Below, piece after piece: positions 45,776-52,991 of a DNA stretch of 64,000 nt. The notes under the pieces were generated by a model. It was given only the letters and a program-made list of their open reading frames with translations, made no database searches and had not been told where the DNA came from. This DNA is from Streptantibioticus cattleyicolor NRRL 8057 = DSM 46488 (lineage in GTDB: Bacteria > Actinomycetota > Actinomycetes > Streptomycetales > Streptomycetaceae), in NCBI RefSeq assembly GCF_000240165.1, contig NC_017586.1, positions 496,001-560,000 of the forward strand. The letters are read 5' to 3'. A program made the translations under genes and the position numbers. Position 1 is the stretch's first letter; each line of letters opens with the position of its first letter.

Positions 45776-48700
45776 TCACGGTCCGGCGTGGCCGACCTGC
45801 ATCAGCCGCACCCCGCGCCGGGTGACGAGCTGGGCGCGGCCGGGTGGCAGGGTGCGCGGCCTGGCCTCGCCGATGAACTTGCCTTCCTCCTTGGGGTAGG
45901 AGTGCAGCAGCGCCGGGCTGCCCAGTTCCCAGATGCGGCGCAGCACCGGGTCCATCATGGCGCGGGTGGCTCCGGAGGTGGAGCGGGAGATCACCATGTG
46001 CAGGCCGATGTTGACCGAGTGGGCGAGCATCGGGGCCAGGGCGTTGAGGGGTGAGCCGGTGCCCGGGCCGGTGGCGTACAGGTCGTAGTCGTCGACGAGC
46101 ATGAAGAGCCTGGGTCCGGTCCACCAGTCGCGGCGGGGCAGGCGTTCGGGGGCGATGTCGGCGCCGGGGACGCGTTTGCCCACCGAGACGGCGGCGCTTC
46201 CGGCGAGTTGGCTGAGGCTGTCGCCGTCCACCGCGAAGCCGACGCGGTATTCCTCGGGGACGTCGCCGAGGAGGGCGCGGCGGGTGTCGGCGAGGAGGAT
46301 ACGGGCCTCCTGCGGGGTGTAGCGGCGGGTGATGGCGTCGATGGCCAGGCGCAGGACGTTGGTCTTGCCGGTCTCGCTGTCGCCGAAGACCATCAGATGC
46401 GGGGTGGTGGCGAAGTCGTGCCAGACGGGGGCGAGCCGCTGTTCGTCCCAGCCGAGGCAGAACCGCAGATCGCCCTCGGGAGCGGGGAGCTTGGCGACCG
46501 GCAGCTTGGCGGGCAGCAGGCGCACGCCGGGGGCCGGGCGTCCGGTCCAGAAGGTGTCGATCTCGGCGACGGCCGCCTTGGTGGCGGCGGTGAGGTCATC
46601 GGTGCGCGAGGAGCTGTCCAGCCGGGGCAGGGCGCACAGGAAGTGGTGCTTGCTCTTGGTCAGGCCGCGGCCGGGCTGCTGCGGGACGCCGGCGGCGACC
46701 TTGGAGCCGAACTCGGACTCCATGGTGTCGCCGAGGCGCAGTTCGAACTTGGTGCCGAACAGGTCGCGGGCGCGGGGGCGGATCTCCGACCAGCGCACCG
46801 CGGAGACGATCACGTGGAGTCCGAAGGACAGGCCGCGGGCGGCGAGGTCGATGATGCGCGGTTCGAGGTCCTCGTAGTCCTGCTTGATGGTGGACCAGTT
46901 GTCGATGACGAGGAAGACATCGCCGTAGGGGTCGTCGATGCGGCCGGCCTCGCGCTGCTGGCGGTAGGCCGTCATGGATTCCAGGCCGAGGTCGGTGAAG
47001 CGCTGTTCGCGCACCTCGAGGAGTTGGGTGAGTTCTTCGACGGTGCGTTGTACGCGGTCGCGTTCCATGCGGGTGGCGATGGAGCCGACGTGCGGCAGTC
47101 CGGCGGTGGACTGCAGGCCGCCGCCGCCGAAGTCGAGGCAGTAGAACTGGACTTCGCGCGGGGTGTGGGTGAGCGCGAGGGCCAGCATCAGGGTGCGCAG
47201 CATGGTGGACTTGCCGGTCTGCGGGGCGCCGGCCAGGGCGAGGTGGCCGTCGGCGCCGGACAGGTCGGCGACGAGGAGTTCCCGTAGCTGTTCGAAGGGG
47301 CGGTCGACCATGCCGAGCGGTACCCGCAGCGCGCCGAGCGCCGGGTAGTCGCCCGCGCTCATGCCGCGTTGCGGGTCGGGGACGATGCCGGGGAGGAGCT
47401 GGTCGAGGCTGGGCGAGGACTCCAGCGGGGGCAGCCAGACCTGGCGGGCCGGCGGTCCGGCCCCTTCGAGCCGTCCGACCAGGACCTCCAGCAGGCTCTC
47501 CTCGTCGTCGGAGGCGGGTTCGGGGGCGGCGGGTTCGGGCTGCGGGGCGAGCTGGTCGTCGGCGGGTTCGAGGGCGGGGGCCGGGGCGCGCTGCTCCATG
47601 CCGAAGGCGACGACCTCCTCGGCGCCCGCCACCGGTTCGGCGGTGTGGACGGTGGCCGGGGAGGCCGGGCAGGCGCCGGAGACGTAGGCGGCCTTGAAGC
47701 GGGCGAGGTTGGTGGTGTCGACCTTGAGGTAGCCGTTGCCGGGGGCGGAGGGCAGCTCGTAGGCGCTGCCGACGCCGATGACGCTGCGGGACTCCATGGA
47801 GGAGAAGGTGCGCAGGGCGATGCGGTAGGACAGGTGGCCCTCGACGCGGTGGATGCGGCCCTCGTCCAGCCGCTGGGAGGCGAGCAGCAGGTGCACCCCG
47901 AGCGAGCGGCCGAGGCGTCCGATGCTGACGAACAGGTCGACGAACTCGGGCTTGTTGGCGAGCAGTTCGGAGAACTCGTCGACCACGATCACCAGCGAGG
48001 GCAGCGGGGTGAGCGCGGCGCCGCCGAGGCGTGCCTTCTCGTACTCGAACAGGGAGGTGTAGCCGCTCTCCCGGAGGAGTTCCTGGCGGCGGATCATCTC
48101 ACCGTTGAGGGAGTCGCGCATGCGGTCGACGAGGTGGAGTTCGTCGGCGAGGTTGGTGATGACGGCGGAGGTGTGCGGGAGGCGGTCCATGTTGAGGAAG
48201 GTGGCGCCGCCCTTGAAGTCGACGAGCACGAAGTTGAGCACGTCGGAGGAGTGGGTGGCGGCGAGCCCGATGACCAGGGTGCGGACCAGCTCGCTCTTGC
48301 CGGAGCCGGTGGCGCCGATGAGCAGGCCGTGCGGGCCCATGCCGGCCTGCGCCGACTCCTTGAGGTCCAGCTCCAGCACCTCGTTGTCCTCGGTGATGCC
48401 GATGGGCACCTTCAGCCGGGAGCTCTGCGGGGTGCGGGTGCGCCACAGGGCGGCCACGTCGAAGGAGCGGGGGTCGCGGATGCCGAGCAGGGCGCTGAGG
48501 TCGAAGTCGGCTTCCAGCGGCTCGTCGACGAACTCCACGGCGCCGCTGGTGCGCATCGGGGCGAGGATGCGGGCCAGCGCCTCCGCCTCGGAGACGGTCA
48601 GCGCGTCGGCCTCGGCGGTGACCAGGGTGTCGCCCGCCGGGTACTCCACCTCGCCGTCGCGCACGGTCAGCCGCAGCACCTGGGGGCCGCCGGTCATGGC

Positions 48701-49738
48701 TCCGGTGGCGTCCAGCAGCACCAGGTTGCGCAGGCCGCCGCCGAGCAGCCGGGAGTCGTCGGGGATGTGGGCGCGGTAGGCGAGGACCACGACGAACGGC
48801 TCGGTGGTGCGCGGGGTGGCGTCGGGGTCGTGGTCGGGGCGGTCGGAGACCTCGCTGCCGAGCAGGTCGAAGAGGGCGTCGTGGTCGTCGGCGACGAGCC
48901 GCAGGGGACCGGCCGCGTCCTCCTCGTAGGGGTGGGCGTTGTGCGGCAGCCACTTGAGCCAGTCCCACTCGGCCCGTCCCACCGCGTCGGTGAGCAGGGC
49001 GATGCGCAGTTCGTCGGGGGCGTGGGCCACCGCGAGCTGGGCGATCATCGCGCGCAGCAGCGCCAGCGCGGCGAGGCCGTCGCCGGCGAACTCCACGCTG
49101 GTGAAGGTGGGCAGCGGCACCGGCAGCGGAAGGTGGCGCACCGACTGGTAGGCCTTGGTGAAGCGGCGCAGCGAGACCGCGGAGAGCGGTTCGAGGTCCT
49201 CGACCGGCTTGGTCTCCGGGGGGATCAAGACGAGGTTGGCGCGGCGGGTGCCCAGGCCGATGCGGACCGAGGCGAAGTCGTCGTGGCCGCCGCGGCGTTC
49301 CCACAGCCGGGGGCCGGACGCCATCGCCCACAGGTCCTGCGGGCGCGGGTTGTCCCAGTAGGCGGCGGCGCGCTGTTCGGCGGCGGCCTGCCGGGCACGT
49401 TTGCGCAACTGGGCGAGGTAGCGCAGGTAGTCGCGGCGTTCGGCGCGCATCTTGCGTTTGCGTTCGGCGCCGCGCCGGCCGAGCTGGCCCAGGCCCATGC
49501 TCATCATGGCGACGCCCATCATCCCCGACATCATGTAGGTGGACGGGGAGCGGGCGCCGACGGTGAACATCATGACCATGGCGCCGACCCCGAGTGCCAT
49601 CGGCAGGTAGACGAAGGCGGAGGTGAAGTCGGCGGTGGCGGGCTCGCCGAGGACCGGCGGCTCGGCCAGCTCGATCTGGCCCTCTTCCGCCTCGGGGCCG
49701 GGCACCCGGGGTGAGCGCTTGACGACCACAGTGCTCAT
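45776..49738 (-). CDS. eccC: T7SS motor ATPase EccC (fused EccCa-EccCb)
   Basis: The protein has 1,320 residues from ATG 49738 with GGGAG 8 nt upstream. Two membrane helices lie near 38-80, followed by a basic linker. Three FtsK/SpoIIIE-type ATPase domains follow. Walker A motifs are GATGSGKSE (Lys481), GAPQTGKST (Lys843) and GDSETGKTN (Lys1125). Walker B motifs are VIVVDEFSELL, VFLVIDNWS and LFMLVDDYD; only the first has the full Asp-Glu pair. This matches the single-chain EccC of ESX systems. In the known family the first domain drives transport and the later ones bind WXG100 substrates. It is the first structural gene after a candidate promoter at 49844-49872. Confidence 0.96.
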   Translation of the reverse strand: MSTVVVKRSPRVPGPEAEEGQIELAEPPVLGEPATADFTSAFVYLPMALGVGAMVMMFTVGARSPSTYMMSGMMGVAMMSMGLGQLGRRGAERKRKMRAERRDYLRYLAQLRKRARQAAAEQRAAAYWDNPRPQDLWAMASGPRLWERRGGHDDFASVRIGLGTRRANLVLIPPETKPVEDLEPLSAVSLRRFTKAYQSVRHLPLPVPLPTFTSVEFAGDGLAALALLRAMIAQLAVAHAPDELRIALLTDAVGRAEWDWLKWLPHNAHPYEEDAAGPLRLVADDHDALFDLLGSEVSDRPDHDPDATPRTTEPFVVVLAYRAHIPDDSRLLGGGLRNLVLLDATGAMTGGPQVLRLTVRDGEVEYPAGDTLVTAEADALTVSEAEALARILAPMRTSGAVEFVDEPLEADFDLSALLGIRDPRSFDVAALWRTRTPQSSRLKVPIGITEDNEVLELDLKESAQAGMGPHGLLIGATGSGKSELVRTLVIGLAATHSSDVLNFVLVDFKGGATFLNMDRLPHTSAVITNLADELHLVDRMRDSLNGEMIRRQELLRESGYTSLFEYEKARLGGAALTPLPSLVIVVDEFSELLANKPEFVDLFVSIGRLGRSLGVHLLLASQRLDEGRIHRVEGHLSYRIALRTFSSMESRSVIGVGSAYELPSAPGNGYLKVDTTNLARFKAAYVSGACPASPATVHTAEPVAGAEEVVAFGMEQRAPAPALEPADDQLAPQPEPAAPEPASDDEESLLEVLVGRLEGAGPPARQVWLPPLESSPSLDQLLPGIVPDPQRGMSAGDYPALGALRVPLGMVDRPFEQLRELLVADLSGADGHLALAGAPQTGKSTMLRTLMLALALTHTPREVQFYCLDFGGGGLQSTAGLPHVGSIATRMERDRVQRTVEELTQLLEVREQRFTDLGLESMTAYRQQREAGRIDDPYGDVFLVIDNWSTIKQDYEDLEPRIIDLAARGLSFGLHVIVSAVRWSEIRPRARDLFGTKFELRLGDTMESEFGSKVAAGVPQQPGRGLTKSKHHFLCALPRLDSSSRTDDLTAATKAAVAEIDTFWTGRPAPGVRLLPAKLPVAKLPAPEGDLRFCLGWDEQRLAPVWHDFATTPHLMVFGDSETGKTNVLRLAIDAITRRYTPQEARILLADTRRALLGDVPEEYRVGFAVDGDSLSQLAGSAAVSVGKRVPGADIAPERLPRRDWWTGPRLFMLVDDYDLYATGPGTGSPLNALAPMLAHSVNIGLHMVISRSTSGATRAMMDPVLRRIWELGSPALLHSYPKEEGKFIGEARPRTLPPGRAQLVTRRGVRLMQVGHAGP

Positions 49739-49843
49739 CGGCTGTTCTCCCGCGGGCTGGTGTGTTCCTGGGTGCCGCGCCGCCCGCCCCGGCGCGGTGC
49801 ACGGTCCGCCGCGGTCGCGTGGCCGGACGAGGGCTGCCTGGCC

Positions 49844-49872
49844 AGCCTAGGAACCGGAACCGGTCATGACAG
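49844..49872 (-). promoter_or_regulatory. Candidate promoter of the eccC operon
   Basis: On the minus strand CTGTCA (49872-49867) and TAGGCT (49849-49844) stand 17 nt apart. They match -35 and Streptomyces-type -10 elements and lie about 105 nt upstream of the eccC start. The 184-nt gap 49739-49922 has no gene. Confidence 0.5.
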
Positions 49873-49889
49873 GTCCGGGGCCGGAAGGT

Positions 49890-49903
49890 TGTCCGTCCGG
49901 ACA
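49890..49903. promoter_or_regulatory. Palindrome upstream of the eccC promoter
   Basis: TGTCCG-TC-CGGACA is a perfect 6-2-6 inverted repeat. It lies 17 nt upstream of the candidate -35, where an activator such as a LuxR-type dimer would bind, and just after the LAL regulator stop. It could instead be part of that gene's terminator. Confidence 0.45.
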
Positions 49904-49922
49904 GCGGATCCTGCCTGCCGGG

Positions 49923-52796
49923 TCACCAGCCCGGGGTGGCGGCCGCGGGGTCGGCGGGGGGCGTGGCCGGGGCGCCGTCGGTGCCGGGGCGGGCGGCTCC
50001 GGCGGGGAGGCGGCGGGCCAGGCTGCCGTCGAGCCAGGCGGCGGCGAGTTCGACCCGGGAGCGGCATCCGGTGCGCTGGAAGAGCCGGGTCAGCCGTTGC
50101 TCCACGGTCTTCTCGCTGCACGCCAGACGGGCCGCGATCTGCCGGTTGGTGGCCCCTTCCGCGACGAGTCCGATCAGCCGCACGTCCTGCGCGGTCAGCC
50201 CCTGGCGGGTCGGGCGGCGCCGGGGCAGCGGGACGTTGCGCCGTTGCGCGGTGCGGCCGAGCTGGGTGCGGGCGTGGCGTCCGATGTGCAGCCGGTGGGC
50301 GATGCGGGTGGCCTCGGCGAGCCAGGTGCGGGGGTCGTCGCCGATGTCGGTGAGGTGGTTGCAGCACAGCCACGCCAGGTGGAGGTCGCCGCGGCGCTGC
50401 ACCAGCCGGTGGGCGGCGAGCAGGCTGTCGGCGTCGCGGTGGACCAGGCCGCGGACGATCAGCAGGACCTCGTGGCAGAGCGGGGAGGCGGTCTGTTCGT
50501 ACAGGGTCTCCAGTTCACCGAGGGCCCGCCGTGCCTCGTCGGGGTCGTCGCGCATCAGGCCGAAGGCGGCGATCCGCATCAGCAGCCGTTCCAGGCCGGC
50601 CAGGAGTCCGGCCTCGCGGGCCCGTGCCACGTCCCGCCACGCCTGGTCGCGGGCGGCGTCCGCGTCCCCGGACCAGTGGCGCACCACCAGCCGGGCGCGG
50701 GCCGCCAGCGGGTGGGCGACGGTGTCGGGAACGAGGTCGAGCCACGCCTGGGCGCGGGTGAAGTCACCGCGGAAGCAGTGGATCTCGGCGGCGAGCGCGC
50801 GGGCGAGGTGGGCGACGCCGGGCGGGCCGCCGGACCGGCCGCGGGCCTCGATGCGCACCGCGGCCGGCAGCGCGTGGTCCCAGTGGCCGGCCAGGTAGTT
50901 GCGGATCATGGCGTGGTAGCGGCCGGCGGTGCTGTGTCCGGCGCCGGGGTAGCGGTCGCCGAGCACGGTCTGGAGGGCTCCGGCGAGGTCGCCGTAGGCG
51001 GCGGCGAGGCGCAGCCGCTCCAGCGCGTCGTCGCTCAACGCCTCGGCCGGCAGCGCCCGCCGGGCGTCTTCGAGCGCGGTGGCGGGGCCCGCGGCGGCGG
51101 CGAGCAGACGCAGTTCGGCGGGCGCGGGCAGCGGTCCGGTACGGGTCGCGGTGGTGCGGGTGGTCTCCTCGGTGGCGTCGGCGGCCGGTTGCCCGGAGGG
51201 GGTCGGCCAGATCCCGTACTGGTCGCCGAGGGCGGCGAGTCGGGCGGCGGCGGGGACGGCGGTGAGTGCGGCGCGGTAACGGGGGTCGGTGTAGCCGCCG
51301 CACGGGGAGCGGTGTTCGTGCAGCGACGCCAGCGCCCAGGTGCGGGCGGCGAAGACGAGTTCGGGCTGGTGGACAGGGTGCGCGGCCAGGCCGGCGAGGA
51401 GGGGTTCGCCCAGTTCGAGGACGCCGCCGTAGTCGGCGTGGCGCAGGCCGAGGCCGGCGGCGTCGCGCAGGGCGCCGGGGGTGCGGGCGTCGTGCGGGGG
51501 CAGCCGGCGCAGCGCCGAACGGTAGGCGCGGGCGCCGCGCGGCCAGCGGATCCTGGCGTCGGCGCGGGCGGCGGCGAGCAGCAGCGGCACCGCGAGGGCG
51601 TCGTCGAGCAGGGGTCCGGCGGCGGCCACGTGGTCGGCGATGCGGGGTTCGAGTGCGCCGGTGGCGGCGGCGCCGAGGCGGTCGGCGCGGGCCTGGGCGA
51701 CGCGGGCGTGCACGGCTCGTACGTCCTGGCGGGTGGGGCGGGTGCGCAGCGCGCCGGCGAGCGCGGGGACGGCGAAGGCGATCAGGCCGTCGGCGTCGGT
51801 GGTGAGCACCCCGTCGGCGACCAGCCGGTCGAACCGCCGGGCGACGGCGAGGACTTCGGGGCCGTCGTGGCGGGGCGGCAGGAAGTCCAGGTCGGTGAGG
51901 CGGAGTTCGGCGTGGTGGAGCAGGCGGGCCAGGACGGCGGCGAGTTCGAGGGTGTCGTCGTCCACCGCCGGGTCCGGCCAGGCCGCGCGGGGGACGGCGG
52001 TGGTGAAGCGCAGCCGGTCCTCGGGTTCGGTCAGGCAGAGCTGGCCGTCCAGTTCCAGCAGGGTGCCGCGCTCCCCCAGCGCGGTCAGCACCGACAGCAC
52101 GGCCTCGGGGTTGCCGGCCAGCGGGCCCAGCGACCGCAGCACGGCGGTGACGAGGTCGGGTTCCACCGGGCCTTGCAGCCGCTGCTCGATGAGGGCGGCC
52201 ACGTCGGCGGGGGCGAGCGGCGCGAGGTGGTGGACGCGGTCGACGGCGGCGAGGAGCTGGGCGTGGCCGGCGTGCTCCGCGCGCGGTGGGCGGCCGACCG
52301 TCACCACCGGTACGCCCGCCGGGCGGAAGACGCGCAGCAGCAGACCGAGCGCGTCGGCGGTCCGCTCCGGTATCCGCTCGACGTCGTCGACGGCCAGGGC
52401 GAACGGGACGTACTGGGCGGCGTCGGCGAGCATGTCCCCCAGGACGGAGAGGACCGGCAGGTCGCCGTCGCGGTCGGCGGTGCGCAGTTGCACCCGGCGC
52501 ACGGCGGTGATGCGGGCAGGGAGGCGGCCGTCGTGGATCTTGGCGAGGACCCGGCAGACCGCGTCGGAGAGCGCGGTGGCCCCGGCGGGTCCTTCGGCCT
52601 CTTCCCAGTCGAGGCGCAGCACCTTGACGCCGTCCTGGACGGCCGCGGCGCGGGCGTGTTCCAGCACGGCCGTCTTGCCGGTGCCGGCGCCGCCGGTGAG
52701 CAGGAGGGTGCGTGCTCCGGCGCCGGTGGACCGCAGGGTCTCGGCCACGTCCTTGACGTCGTCGTCCCTGCCGATCAGAGGTGTACGGTGCTGCAC
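49923..52796 (-). CDS. LAL-type transcriptional regulator (AAA-like ATPase with LuxR HTH)
   Basis: The protein has 957 residues from GTG 52796 with GAGGAG 5 nt upstream; the open frame further upstream runs through the divergent gene and was not used. Residues 1-60 hold a P-loop GGAGTGKTA, and a Walker B-like strand ALAVDDVERIPE follows near 125. The middle is a long alpha-helical TPR-like region. The last 90 residues carry a LuxR HTH (GLTAQDVRLIGLVAEGATN, then IAARLACSEKTVEQRLTRLF). It is immediately upstream of and co-directional with eccC, so it is a good candidate activator of the secretion locus. The signal it responds to is unknown. Confidence 0.88.
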   Translation of the reverse strand: MQHRTPLIGRDDDVKDVAETLRSTGAGARTLLLTGGAGTGKTAVLEHARAAAVQDGVKVLRLDWEEAEGPAGATALSDAVCRVLAKIHDGRLPARITAVRRVQLRTADRDGDLPVLSVLGDMLADAAQYVPFALAVDDVERIPERTADALGLLLRVFRPAGVPVVTVGRPPRAEHAGHAQLLAAVDRVHHLAPLAPADVAALIEQRLQGPVEPDLVTAVLRSLGPLAGNPEAVLSVLTALGERGTLLELDGQLCLTEPEDRLRFTTAVPRAAWPDPAVDDDTLELAAVLARLLHHAELRLTDLDFLPPRHDGPEVLAVARRFDRLVADGVLTTDADGLIAFAVPALAGALRTRPTRQDVRAVHARVAQARADRLGAAATGALEPRIADHVAAAGPLLDDALAVPLLLAAARADARIRWPRGARAYRSALRRLPPHDARTPGALRDAAGLGLRHADYGGVLELGEPLLAGLAAHPVHQPELVFAARTWALASLHEHRSPCGGYTDPRYRAALTAVPAAARLAALGDQYGIWPTPSGQPAADATEETTRTTATRTGPLPAPAELRLLAAAAGPATALEDARRALPAEALSDDALERLRLAAAYGDLAGALQTVLGDRYPGAGHSTAGRYHAMIRNYLAGHWDHALPAAVRIEARGRSGGPPGVAHLARALAAEIHCFRGDFTRAQAWLDLVPDTVAHPLAARARLVVRHWSGDADAARDQAWRDVARAREAGLLAGLERLLMRIAAFGLMRDDPDEARRALGELETLYEQTASPLCHEVLLIVRGLVHRDADSLLAAHRLVQRRGDLHLAWLCCNHLTDIGDDPRTWLAEATRIAHRLHIGRHARTQLGRTAQRRNVPLPRRRPTRQGLTAQDVRLIGLVAEGATNRQIAARLACSEKTVEQRLTRLFQRTGCRSRVELAAAWLDGSLARRLPAGAARPGTDGAPATPPADPAAATPGW

Positions 52797-52991
52797 GGCG
52801 ACTCCTCGCTCGCTTCCGTCCGCGTGCTGAACACTGGTGTGGGGGCGGCGGCTGCCCTGGCCCCGACCAGGTGGGTCGTGGCGGAGACGGCCATAATGGC
52901 AGCCGGTGGGCCGGGTTCCGTTACCGGGGCCGCCACGGACGCTCGGGCGCCCACGCCCGTCGGCAGGGATCGTCGAAGGGTGCGGTGGACA
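52797..52991. promoter_or_regulatory. Divergent promoter region between the two LAL regulators
   Basis: This 195-nt spacer separates oppositely oriented starts. It contains GCCATAATGGC (52890-52900), an inverted repeat that includes a CATAAT -10-like hexamer on the plus strand. I see no good -35 for it. A shared operator controlling both regulators is possible. Confidence 0.35.

Noticed and set aside
45720-46124. Longer eccD start
   Set aside because: The extension lies wholly within eccC and gives Arg-rich nonsense; the ATG at 45719 has a ribosome site and starts a normal EccD head.
49866-52991. Upstream part of the plus-strand frame that contains the second LAL gene
   Set aside because: This 1,000-codon extension is antisense to the first LAL gene and is Gly/Arg/Val-rich; LAL homology begins after 52992.
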